A stretch of 64,000 bases of DNA from Cymbidium sinense (Eukaryota > Streptophyta > Magnoliopsida > Asparagales > Orchidaceae): assembly GCA_021442155.1 (NCBI GenBank), contig CM038221.1, positions 150,651,601 to 150,715,600 of the forward strand, given 5' to 3'. Positions 10,135 to 21,691 of the stretch are shown here, piece after piece. The translations under genes were made by a program, and so were the position numbers. Under the pieces are notes generated by a model. The model was not told the DNA's origin. It ran no database searches and was given only the letters and a program-made list of their open reading frames with translations. Within the stretch, counting starts at the first letter, position 1, and every line of letters starts with the position of its first letter.

Positions 10135-10489
10135 TTTCAAAAGCAAGGATTAGGCCTTTAAGTTAAATATATATTTGAATTACATATATATATATATATA
10201 TCTGACATCAAAATTTTTAATATTTCTATATATAATATTTTTTTATGTTTGCAAAAGTGTATTTTATTTTTAAAAAGGAAGTGATAGTGATAGTGATATT
10301 TTGATATAATATTAAAAATTTAAGTGTCATATATATAAATATAAAAATTTAAGTATTAGATATGTAAATATATAAAAATTATGTGCTCTATATTCTTATA
10401 ACATTAATTTTTAAATTTGAATTGATCCTTTCTAATTACATATAAGTTTGATACATAAAGTGATAAAGTAAAGATAATAATTATCATTT

Positions 10490-11220
10490 AGAAAATCAGA
10501 TGAGAGTGAAAGTTTACGTCCAAGTTATAAAATAAAGACACATGTGATTTAAAGAGTGAACAAAAACTCTGAAATTTTACGGAAAACCTCAAAAGAGAGA
10601 AAAAAAAATCACGCAAAAATCTTCCACTATGTATCTATTTGAGTACAAAATTTTTCCGATAACGGATTATAATTGTATGGAACAACAACCATGTAGTCAC
10701 GCTGGTAATGAGTGTGATGATTAACAAATGAGTGACATCGACGACGATGAAGGCCGCCATGATGGAGACCACGAGATTGACCATGACGGTGGATCGGGGG
10801 CGCGGCCACGGTGGTTAACGATCGAGTGGTAAGACGATTGTTTGAGGATCTTCGCTTTAGAGCTCTCCTCTCTCTTTCAAGCCCCCTCATATGAATGAGA
10901 GCTATTTATAGGAGTGAGACGCTCTAAATACATGCAAAACCCAAACCACTCCACTTCATCAGACGGCTCAAAATGATTCCTTTGATCATTTGATGTATTT
11001 TAAGTATTTGAATGCTCAAATGAAGTCGAATTGAGATATTGGGCTTGTAGATCCCTCGACGCCGATTTGACTATAAAACACTCCATGTTTGAGGCTATTT
11101 AAAGATTTAACGATATCCCAAAGTTTTCAATGATATTTTAAGTGCTTGATCTCACCGCTTCAACTTCGATTAGTTTACTTTCAACACCAAGATTGCTTCA
11201 CTAGTAGAATTTTAGTGTCA
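10490..11220 (-). repeat. Left LTR (3' LTR) of the Tat element
   Basis: It matches the right LTR (19959-20791) in the same orientation from agaaaatcag to ctagtagaattttagtgtca. It is about 100 bases shorter because of many short deletions. The TATA-box complement ctatttata is at 10902-10910. Exact left end is uncertain by about ten bases. Confidence 0.8.
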
Positions 11221-11660
11221 TATCGCTCTATTTTTGGATGACATTATCTCAATCATCCAAAAATATATATGCAATATACTTGAAAATAGCAAATTCTTCA
11301 ATGAAATTTATGGGTCCATTAACCATACATTTTGAGAGAACAGATCTTCATGGGAGCACAAGGTTATGATCAAAGTGTGCGAGTGTGGATTTGGTTATAG
11401 ACCCATCTGGGAACTTATGGGCTATCCGGGCTTACCATCGTGGGTCGCCGCGAAGCCACGCTGTTGGTCGCAGTCGGTGCGCTGGGTAGGTCGCAGCAAC
11501 CTTACGGGCGCCTGCGGAGAAAATGGCGCTACGCTGGCTGACATTTTTTGACAATTTTGCCTCTATAAGAGGTCGATAAAAACTCCCATAAGGCCAAGGG
11601 GGAAGGCACACTTCTCCATTGCTCTAATATTTCTCTTCTTCTTGGGTGAGGGTCGTTCGG
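11221..11660 (+). promoter_or_regulatory. Possible promoter and 5' region of the antisense ORF
   Basis: Between the left LTR and the 76-bp array lies a locally GC-richer stretch that ends in ttgcctctataagaggtc (TATA-like ctataaga at about 11563) and a pyrimidine-rich leader-like run (cttctccattgctc, then ttctcttcttcttggg). This layout would suit transcription to the right, toward the antisense ORF at 12.4-14.2 kb. No start site can be proven from sequence. Confidence 0.3.
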
Positions 11661-12145
11661 AGGCGATCAAGACACATAGTTCATACGGCGAGCTGATTTT
11701 CCTTCAAAGAAGAAGCCTCTTTCCGGACCGACGGTTTGAGGTGATGGCCCGTAGTTCATACGGTGAGGCTCCGTTTTCTGAGGCGTTGACCGACCTTGTC
11801 GGACCGAGTGGAGATCAAGGCCGTAGTTCATACCGGAGGCTCGATTTTCCCTCAAAAGAGGCGTTGACTCGTTGTGATCAAGGGTTTGAGGCATCAAGAC
11901 CCGTAGTTCATAATGACGATGCTCCGCTTTTCCTCAAAGAGGCGATCGCCTTAACCGACGTTTGAGGCAATCAAGACCGTAGCTGAGACTCGATTTTCCT
12001 CAAAGAGGAATTGATTGCCCTTGTCGGACCGACCGGTTTGAGGCCATCAAGACCCGTAGTTCATACTGCCAGGCTCCTCCTCGAAAGAGGTATTGACCGC
12101 CCTCAACCGTTTGAGGCAATCAAGCTCGTAGTTCCTACTTCTTAT
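11660..12145. repeat. 76-bp tandem repeat array of the Tat element
   Basis: About seven degenerate units share a cgtagttcatac motif (at about 11677, 11752, 11824, 11904, 11980, 12058 and 12129), followed by a ggctcgattttcctcaaagagg block and a gtcggaccgac/gtttgaggcaatcaagac block. Spacing is 71-80 bases. The unit is unrelated to the 88-bp family on the other side of the antisense ORF. Confidence 0.8.
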
Positions 12146-12439
12146 TTGTAGAAATTGATTTCTTGAAACTTTAATGGATGGTTCGAATTGATAATCGCAA
12201 GGTGGCGGAGAAGCGCTTTAGAACCATCGCTCAACGACTCAAAGTTTGGTGTAATTTTGAGCATCATTAGAGGGAGTATCTTTCTCTCTCTCTTTTTTTT
12301 CTCATATGTATATGTATCTTTTGTCGATCAGAAGTAAAAGTTTTATCCCAAGTTATCCGTGAGCGAGAGAGTCAAAAAAGGATATGCCCAAGTATTGGGG
12401 TAAGTAAGCTGCTTCACAAAATTTTCAGATTTTTATCAT

Positions 12440-14165
12440 TTCTTCCTCTTTATTTATCATGTATTTTCACGGTGATGGCAAGAAAACTCATAATGTGCTG
12501 GCCAGACGATATATCATCCACTATTACATCGATAGTTTAATGGTGTTGAGAAATTTCACTTCCTAATGAGTTGGTGGCCATTAAAAAAGATCGAGCCCAT
12601 TCACCTACCGATATTTTACTATTTTGAGATGATTCTTCGCACGGGACTGCGATTCCCTTTGGCTTCCGAGTTGATTGAGATCTTCAAAATATGTGGTATA
12701 GCTTTGTCATAATTTTCATTTCGAACTTTAGTGGTCATCGTTGGTTTGACTATCTTCTTTAGAGAGCGTGGTGTTACTTTGAACATCAATTACTTGTGCT
12801 GAATGTGTAGATTCACATGTGATACTTAGGGACGTATTTCTTATCGGATTATAAATAATTGGATAGAATTTTCAACATGGATCCAAAAATTGGTCTAATG
12901 GATTCTTTTGTGAAAAATGAGTGGGGCCTTCCTAGATGGGGAAGATTGAATGACCTTCCGCATCCATTCGATTGAAGAGAATGAGATCTTGACAACTCTT
13001 AATATTCTAATGTAGAAAGCTTACATGAGTTACGCCACATTAACAAATATATAGTTGAAGATAGAATGTTCAAGGTTGGCTTTCCATCCGTAGTGGAGAT
13101 CTCATTCTTTTCCACTAAAGAGGTCAAGTAAAGGTGATGAAAGGTCTCATCATATTCATAAGGTTCTTTCAAGAAGCCCATCACAAAATCAGGGTGGTGA
13201 TAATGTTTCTTCCCTAAAGAAAAAGAAGACATGTGTTGAAGTGACTACGTCAAATATCTTCGAAGAAGATGTTCACCCCAATTGGCCTCTGAGAGTTTAG
13301 TTGTTTCAACTCATGATGGGGGAGTTCATTTCTTAAAGCTGCACATTCCTAAAGAGGTGTTAAATCATATATGCATTGGGTGTCAACGAGCAAATGAATT
13401 GGTACATTGTCTTCCTTTCTTTTCTTCTTTTTCTCCTTCTTTTCTTTTGTGTAATATTTATGATGGCTTTTTTTTTCTTTATAGGTAACTCAAACATTAG
13501 GGCTAATGACTCATTTAGGTGTCTCTTTAGATGAGTGGAATACTGAATTTGGGAAGGTAAAATATCTGTAAGGCGAGTATAAGAGAAAGATGAGTGTTAA
13601 GGCCAAAGAAGTGACGACTTTGGAGGAACCGAAGCTTGAACATGTCAACTTCTCTTTCTCTCCAGTGTCAGGAGGTGGAGTGCACTCGTGATGAGCTGAT
13701 TGAGGTGAGGAGAGACTCAGAAAGAGAAAAGACTCAAGGCACTTGCGAAGAAGAGAGCTCAATTGAGAAGAAAGCACAGGATCGTCTTTCTAAGAATGAG
13801 CATATAATGTCGGCAAGCAAATGAAATCTCCTTGAAGGCAATGGAAGACTTTAAGAACTCCTTGGCTTATCGCGGTACAATGGAAGAACATGTCTAGGAA
13901 GCTCGTAATCATATTCTTGATGTTGAAGTGAAGGATTTGGAGCACCAATGTTTAGAGGAGGGCTTCATCCGAGGGTTCCTAAAAGGAATCCGCTTAGTGC
14001 ATCACAAGATCGGAGCTAGTATTGAGGATCTATCTCCCAAGTATCTCAAGACTCTTCCGATTCGAGATGAAGGAGTTGAGAGTGAGTCCAAGGGAGCATC
14101 TCCTAGTGGTGAGGAGGACGCTGATATCACCAATGATATGATGTCACTGAGGATGTATTTTTTTA
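12440..14165 (+). pseudogene. Antisense ORF of the Tat element (putative gypsy-type transposon domain)
   Basis: On the strand opposite gag-pol, between integrase and the 3' LTR, lies a decayed reading frame. About 12500-12900 gives RRYIIHYYIDSL, LPNELVAIKKDRAHSP, FYYFEMILRTGLRFPLASE, LVVIVGLTIFFRERGV. The GLRFPL core is the hallmark of the plant family annotated as putative gypsy-type transposon (PF04195-like). About 13540-13820 gives a charged, helix-prone stretch, and 13928-14155 (MKDLEHQCLEEGFIRGFLKG) is the likely C-terminal part. Stops and frameshifts interrupt it, and introns are possible. Antisense ORFs at this place are known from maize Grande-type elements; their function is unknown to me. 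Confidence 0.65.
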
Positions 14166-14324
14166 TCTATGTATTGTTATTAGTGTGTATCAAAATCTTG
14201 ATTCTTTCTTATATCATCATGTTAATGCTGTCAATGAAATTTTATTTTTTTATTATTTTTTTTAGATGATACGCTCTTGTTTTATTTTTACCTATTCAGG
14301 GTAATTGGTCGAAATATTATTCGA

Positions 14325-14610
14325 CGATGCTAACCTATATGGATGAGGTCGAATTGAATCGATTGAGGACTTTTGACCAATCCGAGGTTGTTTGTCAAAG
14401 TGTTACTTGATGACGTTAACCTGTATGGAAGAGATCACGGGATGTCCACCAAGGATCTTTTGAACTATCCTAGGTATCAGCCAAAGTGTTACTTGATGAC
14501 GTTAACTTGTATGGAAGAGGTCGCGGGATGTCCGCCAAGGACCTTTTGACCTATCTTAGGTATCAACCAAAGTATTACTTAACTTTTTACCTGTATGGAA
14601 GAAGTCCGAT
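14325..14610. repeat. 88-bp tandem repeats next to integrase
   Basis: About three and a half units with the tgtatggaagag core at 14423 and 14509 (86 bases apart) have the same blocks as the array at 1-1905. They lie just beyond the end of the integrase frame. Confidence 0.8.
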
Positions 14611-14905
14611 CAAGTCCCCTTGGGATTGATTATGCCCCGATTGAGATACAATGTGAGTTATATATTTCTCAAGTGGGAGGATTAAATGAAGAAGAAACAA
14701 GCGTGTAAGAAAAAACTATAAATTCATTACTCGATAAGTTCTACAATCATAAGAGCTTTTAACACAAATATGAGTTTCAAGAAGAAATGACGACAATAAT
14801 AATAAGTCTTTATCCCACTAAGTTTAGGCTATGAAGAGGAAATGACAAACGAGATAAAATAAAAGTTGCAATAATTATGCAGTAGGAATTACTGATAATA
14901 TTTTT
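14611..14905. other. Spacer between integrase end and 88-bp repeats
   Basis: About 300 bases of untranslated retrotransposon sequence. I see no motif beyond AT-rich words. Confidence 0.5.
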
Positions 14906-14913
14906 GGAGATTC

Positions 14914-15860
14914 TCAGTGTTCCAAGTTCGAGATAAATTTTTTTCCCACTGGATCCTTGAGCTTGAATGTGCCTGGCTTTACCATAGCTATAACCACATA
15001 TGGGCCCCAAAGAGGTGAGAGTTTATTGTGTTGAGAATCTTTGCCTGCAGCTTCAAGACTTCGTAGGACCAAGTCACCGATAGATATGGGACGAGATTTT
15101 ACTCTTCTATTGAAGTGAGGAGCTACCCTTTGGTGATAGGAAGCAGTCCGAAGTAGGGCCATGTCATTAGTTTCGGGGAGTAGGGCCATGCCACAGTAGG
15201 TCCAGTCGTGAGTTTTCTTCATTACCATCATGATCGAATAATTGAACTCTGACTTGGAACCCCGATATCTACTGGTATAATAACTCGTCAAACACAAGTT
15301 ATATGGTGTCTCACGGGTGATGTAGGTAAGCCCAAAGAACATTAGAAATTTTCATCAACCCATTGCCCCAAAGATGTATTTTTTAGTCCTGAGCCCCACA
15401 GTAGCTTCTACCTGGTTTGAGGATGTGCTACAAGAATCAATGTGAAGATCTTTGCAAAAGGACGAAAGACTTTTCCAAGAATTGGGTTTCATGATGATCT
15501 TTACAAGAAGACCGAATCGACATACTATATTTTTCCAAACAAATTATTTAGCATTTGCCTCCATGATTTTAGCGAGTGGTTCATCTTCCACCCATTTAGT
15601 GAAGTAGTCGATGGCTAAAATGATAAACTTTCATTGCCCTGATACTATCAAAAATGCCCCATGATATCAATCCCCACAACAAAGGCCAGCTTTGAATGGA
15701 TGAGAGCTCGCATGTGAGGGGTTAGAGTGCAACCGATAACTTGTACATTTTGTGAACTCAAGGCGTCTTGTTTCATAGTAGGCCAATAGAATCCTTGTCT
15801 TATAATTTTAAGAGCCCTTCCTCTAGGTGTTCTCCACATATCCCAGTGAACCTCTCTTAA
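14914..15860 (-). pseudogene. Integrase region of Tat element pol
   Basis: On the minus strand, 15648-15839 gives the zinc-binding region that precedes the core (GRALKIIRQGFYWPTMKQDA) and then the first core residues (GIDIMGHF). The interval 14914-15342 gives the C-terminal part (TPYNLCL, YHQRVAPHFNRRVKSR, IGDLVLRSLEAAGKD, KLSPLWGPYVV, PGTFKLKDPVGK). The core between them is out of frame but present. Integrase inserts the cDNA into the genome; here stops and indels make it non-functional. Confidence 0.8.
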
Positions 15861-15999
15861 TGCATAATCGCCTCAAGGTGAGAGGCATTTGAGGTGGTCC
15901 AGAAAGCTTGTGTATAGTTCACCTCGATAATAGTAAAGTTTGAAGCTTGTCTTCTGAGATGAGTCAAGTTGGGTCTTCGTGAAGGTTTCTTCAGATAAA

Positions 16000-16620
16000 A
16001 GAGATGGTCCATCCACCTAATATTCCTTTATCTCATTAATTACTTGAATTACCCATGACCCTTGGATACTAGGAAAATGCATTTCTTCAATATGGCTTCT
16101 CTTAAATAGATCTATAGAGATGCAAGCTTAGGAGAGCGTCAGTATTCTTCTCAAAGATGTGAATTTGATGTGTCTTGAAATGGGCAAGAAGACTTTACCA
16201 AGTGGAGGTATTGTCACCAAGATTATGAGTATTAAATTTCCCTCAACTTGGGAGGCACAAGTCGAGAGTCAATGTGGATCACTAAGTCTTGAGCTTCACA
16301 ACAATGACGAAGTTTCAACCTGATGAGAGCCTCATATTCATATATTATTAGCAGAAATTTTAAAAGTCCATACTCTAAGGTATTCTCTGGGGGAAAATAA
16401 GTAAGATTCCTGCACTAGCACCTCCTGAAGCTCCATCAACATAGAGGGTCCATTGAGGAGACGAAAGGCATGTAGTAGATAGCTCCTCTAGAGTTGGGGC
16501 AGTGCATTCCATTATAAAGTTTGATAGTACTTGAGACTTTATAGCAAGCCGCGGTATAAAATTTATATCAAACTCTCCCAATTCTATAGACCATTTGATT
16601 AACCTCCCGCTTTCTATAGA
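16000..16620 (-). pseudogene. Second (archaeal-type) RNase H of Tat element
   Basis: The frame at 16375-16581 on the minus strand reads GEFDINFIPRLAIKSQVLS, then the start of a ribonuclease H fold, WTLYVDGASGG and AGILL. Further on, at 16200-16375, come EYEALIRLKL and DSRLV. The Asp in YVDGAS corresponds to the first catalytic residue. An extra RNase H between the ordinary RNase H and integrase is a marker of the Tat lineage. Frames are broken. Confidence 0.7.
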
Positions 16621-17900
16621 TGACCCTTAATGGTAAATGAGTGTAAACGATAGTGTGAAGTAAGACAATTTTCACAGAAAACTAAAGCCGAGCCACCTTA
16701 TCCGCAAGTGGATAATGACTTTCGTGTTAGAGAATTTTGTCGACATAGTAAATTGGTCGTTGTGTCCCATTTTTTTCGCACTAAAACCGTGAGCTTAAGA
16801 GATCGAGATATAAGTATAACATCTCTCCTTGAATAGGCTTAGATAGTAGGGGTGAAGATACTAAATACTCCCTTAGTTTCTCAAAAGCAGATTGAATTCA
16901 TCAGTCCAATGGAAATTATTATTTTTAGCTCCCTTTAATATTTTAAAGAATGACAAATATTTATCCCCAGAACGGGCTAGAAAACTAGATAACGCAGCAA
17001 TTCATTCATTCAAATGTTGAACTTCCTTGATATTCTTTGGAGGAGTCATATCTTTGAGAGCTTTGATTTTCTCGGGGTTGGCCTCTATCCCATGGTGGGT
17101 TACCATAAATCCAAGAAATTTTCCCGGTAATCAAAAGCACACTTTCGTTAAGTCGCATGTTATAACATCGAAGAAGGTTAAATTATATTTTTAAGTTAAA
17201 ATATGTGTGATTCTTCCAAGCTTTTACTAACATGTCATCCACTTATACCTCCATCAGGCGCCTAATATGTCTTTAAAAATCTTATTTATATGCTGATAGC
17301 ACCAATATTTTTTAACCCAAATGACATAACTTGGTAACAGTATAAACTTTTATATGTTTGAAATGTTGTAGCTTTTTCATCCGTTGGGTCTATTTTTATT
17401 TGATTTTAACCAAAGTAAGCATCCAAAAAACTGAGCATTTGATGTCCAGACGTAGCATCAACCAATTGATCAATTCAAGGAAGAGAAAAACTATCTTTCG
17501 AGCAAGCTTTATTGAGGTCAGTGTAATCAATACACATTTTCCATATTCCATTTATTTTCTTAACCATGACAACATTTGCTAGCCATGTAAGGTAATGTAC
17601 CTCTCGTATGAATCTCTTCTAGAAGCTTGTTAACTTCTTGCTCAATAGCCTAGAGGCAATCAGGTGCAAAACTTTGCTTCTTCTGGATGATAGGTTTGAA
17701 TGTCGGATCAATCTTGAGGGAGTGCATGATCACATCGACATGTCTCTCTCCAAGCAAGATGACTTGATTGCAAGAAGTCTATGTATTTTTCCCTTTGTTA
17801 GTCTCTGAGAGCAGAGATCCAACTTGCATTGTTCGTAATGGTTGATCATCTGATAATGCAACAGAGCAAGTCTTCGATAGGGAAGCTTTCGGTACTCTTC
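16621..17900 (-). pseudogene. Reverse transcriptase and RNase H region of Tat element
   Basis: Translating the minus strand across frameshifts gives RT wording in order: REVHYLTWLANVVMVKK, NGIWKMCIDYTDLNKA, SFSLPRIDQLVDATSGH, LSFLDAY, KYNLTFF, PGKFLGFMVTHHGIEANPEK and FHWTDEF. The catalytic YxDD-type box falls in a damaged stretch (around 17230) and is not readable. The enzyme would copy the element RNA into DNA; this copy cannot. Confidence 0.75.
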
Positions 17901-17999
17901 ATCTCAAAATTAAAATCTTCGTCAAGGTCATGGGCGATTGAGCTTGTCTGAGCATGATTGCACTATCTGCTGATTTTCACGCACCACCCCAACTTCAAC

Positions 18000-18490
18000 T
18001 AAAAATTTTATCGAGATGAGATATCAAGTGAATCATTGATTGGAGGGCCTTCCAAAGATAGCGTTATATGTTGAATCTGACTTGACCACCATGAATTGGA
18101 TTAGATGAGTCACTTATCGAGAAAATTCACCAAGGATAACAGAAGGGTGATTGTCCTCTCTACTCGCACAGGGCGTTTATCAAACTCATATAATAATCCT
18201 GTAGCGGGTTAGAGCTTTTCCCTAACTAGGCCCATGCTAAGAAATGTGGAGTAAAACAAGATATCAATAGAACTCCCATTGTTAATCAAAATTCTCTTAA
18301 CATTATAGCATGGGTCACCGATCCCTGCGCTGATGACAAGTGGATCTTGATGAGAAACATTGACACCTTCTAAGTCCGAGTCATTAAAAGTGATGGAATG
18401 ATCAATACAAGACTTCTTTAATTCTAGCTCTTCAGAGGTGGTAATGAGAACTTGATTAGATAGTATTGGTCCTCCTGCGATTATTTCAAT
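18000..18490 (-). pseudogene. Protease region of Tat element
   Basis: The minus strand reads ITFNDSDLEGVNVSHQDPL, then VISAGIGD, VKRILINNGSSIDILFYST. This matches the aspartic-protease region of Tat elements, where the active-site triplet is usually within DGGSS; here the Asp is replaced by Asn. It continues with YEFDKRPVRVEG-like and FMVVKSDSTYNAIFGRPPI wording. Decayed. Confidence 0.7.
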
Positions 18491-18499
18491 TTTCCCAAT

Positions 18500-19500
18500 T
18501 GTTTGATGATTATTTTATTATTTTTGTGATGATTGTCCTGGTTGCCCTCCAATTGGAGGTATGTTTGCTTGATTCGATTGATTCTTCACAAATCGACGTA
18601 GATATCCTTGTTGAATGAGCCTCTCGATTTCTTCTTTGAGTTGTTTGCATGCCTAGTATGTCCACACAATGGAAGTGACAATATTGCTCCTGATTTCCTG
18701 AATTTGGTTTTAGTGGATGCGACCACTTGATATTTTCTTCATCTCGAATAGCCATTTAGAGGTTGACACGAGATGTGTTTAGCGACGTGTATTTCTTTTC
18801 TAGTCGTGGTTCATGTCATTGATATGGGGGTCGTGGAGGGAGATCACGCTGTCTTGTTCTTTTGATAGACGGTCATTCCCTGGGTGCTCTACATTTTTCT
18901 AGATTGTTCAAATTATTTGCGATGGACATTAATAGCCTCATCGAGATTTATGCTTCCACATGATGAACTAAGTCCATATGAGTAATCAGTGACAGGAAGT
19001 AAAAAGGCTCTGACGGAGTCCTCCAAGGAAAACTCCTCTTAATAGTTCGTGGTCTACTGTATTTGGCGAGCTTCAAGGAGAACCTCTAGAAGTATTCCTT
19101 AAGTGATTCACCCTCATTCGATGAATGTCAAGAGATGGGAGGAATCTTTAATGATCCTCCTATTTGCAATGAACTGCTCCAAAAATCTTGGCGTTCGTCA
19201 AAGGTATGGATGGATCCCCTTGGAAGGGAGTAAGTGCAACTGCTCGAGGGTAACGGAAAGACCGACAAAGCAAGTGTTAGAGCTCGTTGGATATGCATGA
19301 TAATCCTGTAATGGTCGATGTGTTCATGTGGGTCAGTCGCCCCATCATAGAAATCAATGCTCGGAAGCTTGAAACCCACGATAATAGGATGTTGAAAAAT
19401 AGCTTCAGCTAAAGGTGAGGATTCCTCATTGCCGCGGTGAGTGGGAAGATGATTTCTGTCTTGAAGGTGAATACATTAAGCTGCATCGCATATGGCATGA
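18500..19500 (-). pseudogene. gag of Tat element
   Basis: At 19128-19379 the minus strand reads GFKLPSIDFYDGATDPHEHI, the start of the retrotransposon gag domain. This is followed, with frameshifts, by PGSIHTFDE, EQFIANRR and GESLKEY-like wording toward 19080. At 18510-18755 comes NQEQYCHFHCVDILG, corresponding to the Tat gag motif YCHFHRDHGHDT, then a basic tail. Gag would form the particle that holds the RNA. Several indels break the frame. Confidence 0.75.
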
Positions 19501-19935
19501 CGAGGGTCAACAGAGAATGTGTCAAGCTACCGCGAATAATGTGGATTAGTAGGCTGAGCGCACGGATAGAGAACTAGCGGTTAAGATCACATCACGCCTC
19601 TACGTAGAGGAACTTAAGTGTCAAGGAGATTAGAATTTTGACCTCCCACGGCTAACGATTGATCTTCGGGGAGATGTATTTACCGTGGTAGTGGCTGTTG
19701 TGTTCCTCACAAAAGTCAGATCATCTTATTTTGAGACTCTTCCATTCGGCGGACACGAACTTCTAAAGAGATTCCTATCACGCCTTCATCGGCAGGGTCA
19801 CACCTATCAGGGGGGAGTGAGGTAGAAGCTTGACATCCTTGGTTCAAGGATTGGAGAGTGACGGAGTTGGAGGCTCTTGTTACAGTGTTGCCATATAACA
19901 GGGTGTTCACAAAAATTATGATTGAAGGATTCTCT
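19501..19935 (-). other. Untranslated leader of Tat element
   Basis: Sequence between gag and the primer-binding site. A 64-residue minus-strand frame here has no recognised similarity. Confidence 0.5.
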
Positions 19936-19958
19936 TCCCATAGATGGTGTCAAACTAT
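19936..19958 (-). other. Primer-binding site of Tat element
   Basis: The minus strand reads atagtttgacaccatctatg directly after the LTR end. It corresponds to the TTTGGCGCCGTCTGTGG-type primer-binding site of Tat elements with several changes. Confidence 0.65.
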
Positions 19959-20791
19959 TGCGTGCTAGAAAATCAGTTATTGTGGAGTGAAAGTTTACGC
20001 CTTAGCCTTGTTATAAAATCTAGCACACACATAGGTATTTAAAGAGTGAACAAGAAAACTCCAGAAATTTTTACGTGGAAAAATCTGGAAAAGAGGGAAA
20101 AAACCACAGGGCCTAGCCCAGCAAAAATCTTCCACTATGTATCTCTTTCATAGTACAAAAATTTTCCCGATAATGAGATTATAGAATTGTATATGAGAAT
20201 GGAATAACAACTATAGTACATTCGTGTGATACAGTGAGAATGATGATGGTGAATGAGGACATCGACTGATGATGAAGGTTCGTCATGATGGAGACCGACA
20301 GAGATTGACGACGGCGAGGATCAGCGGCGGCGGCGGTGGTTGACAACCGTCGAGTGGTGGCACGATTGTGCTTGGAGGATCTTCAAGTTTTAGAGCTCTC
20401 TCCTCTCTCTTGCTTCAAGTCCCCTCATATGAGAAATGAGGGGCTATTTATAGATTGGAGGAGTGGCGTCTCTATAAATACATGCAAAATCCGAACCACT
20501 CCACTTCATCAGACGGCTCAAAATGATTCCTTTGATCATTTTTTGTATTTTAAGTATTTGAATGCTCAAATGAAGTCGGAATTGTGAGATCTTGGACTTG
20601 TTAGATCCGGCTCGTCGAGACGCTCGATTTGACTATAAACACTCCATGTTTGAGTGCTATTTAGGGATTTAACTAATATCTCAAAGTTTTCAATAACATT
20701 TTAAGTGCTTGTTCTTGACCAGTTTCAACTTCGAATTAGTTTACTTTCTACACCAAGATTCGTGCTTCGACTAGTAGAATTTTCAGTGTCA
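19959..20791 (-). repeat. Right LTR (5' LTR) of the Tat element
   Basis: The segment begins tgcgtgctag, next to the primer-binding site, and ends gtgtca. It contains the TATA-box complement ctatttata at 20444-20452, so a minus-strand transcript would start near 20410. This is the least damaged of the three LTRs in the window. Confidence 0.8.
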
Positions 20792-21375
20792 TATTAATAA
20801 TAATAATAATAATAATAATATACCTCTCTTTATGGCTTAGAATTTCTAGTTTAAAAATGAAAAAAATAATAATAATAAAATCGTATATTATCAATTTATT
20901 TACATAAATAAATTAAAATTTAAAAATCGTTATTAGATTAAAACGTGATTGCTTAATTCGCAGGCAAGTTGGTATGGAGGATTAATGCTAATTCACGTCG
21001 ACAAGGCACCAAATGGCACCAAGATTTGACGCATGAATAAGTAAAAGGTGGAAGCAACTTGGAAAGTACTCAAACTTAGATAATATTTAAAAATAATTTT
21101 GGTTATTTATATGGGAATATTCATCTAATTATGAAGAAAAAATAAATTAATTATGCATATCTCTTCTTTATGCATATCTCTTCATTATTTCAAATATAAA
21201 TTCTAATTATTAAATTAATAATGTGATAAATTAAACAGTAGCATTAATGTTTTTTTATTATTTTTTCTCTCATAATTGCTTTCTTCCTAATTTTATATTT
21301 AAGTTGATTTAATGTTAGCTCTCAAAAGATTTTGTATATCTGTAAGTTAGAAAAGTTGGTGCGGAGATTGGCACT

Positions 21376-21415
<40 letters not shown>

Positions 21416-21611
21416 CGATTAAAAAAATTTTGGTCAAAAAAGAAAGATACAATCTTTAATAGAGATTTATTCTTGTAAATGCATAAACTTTAATGGAAAA
21501 TTAATTTATAAGAAATTTTTATCAAAATTATTAATCTATTCCCCATTCATTTGTAGCACCAATCTTCATATTCTACTTGGCATGAATTCAAATTATTTTA
21601 AACCAAATAGA

Positions 21612-21691
<80 letters not shown>

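Larger units (their letters stand above)
9680..10280. mobile_element. Foldback element with arms B/B' and repeat A' in its loop
   Basis: Bases 9680-9840 (starting cctttttaaaaataaaatac) are matched in reverse complement by 10147-10280 (ending ttttatttttaaaaagga). The match includes gatgtcaga/tctgacatc, a (TA)n core, and taaaggcctaatcctt against aaggattaggcctttaa. The arms differ mainly in (TA)n length. The loop is almost filled by A' (9907-10134), the inverse of arm A. The shape suits a foldback or MITE-type transposon that carries or received a second repeat. No clear target-site duplication was found. Confidence 0.65.
10490..20791 (-). mobile_element. Near-complete degenerate Tat-lineage Ty3/gypsy retrotransposon
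   Basis: Direct-repeat LTRs (about 10490-11220 and 19959-20791) enclose, read on the minus strand, a primer-binding site, gag, protease, reverse transcriptase, RNase H, an extra RNase H, integrase, an 88-bp tandem array, an antisense ORF and a 76-bp tandem array. This order, the gag wording YCHFH, the GSSIDIL-type protease site and the YVDGAS-type extra RNase H are characteristic of Tat-lineage elements. Every domain is broken by stops and small indels, so the copy is dead. Target-site duplications could not be defined with confidence. Confidence 0.85.
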
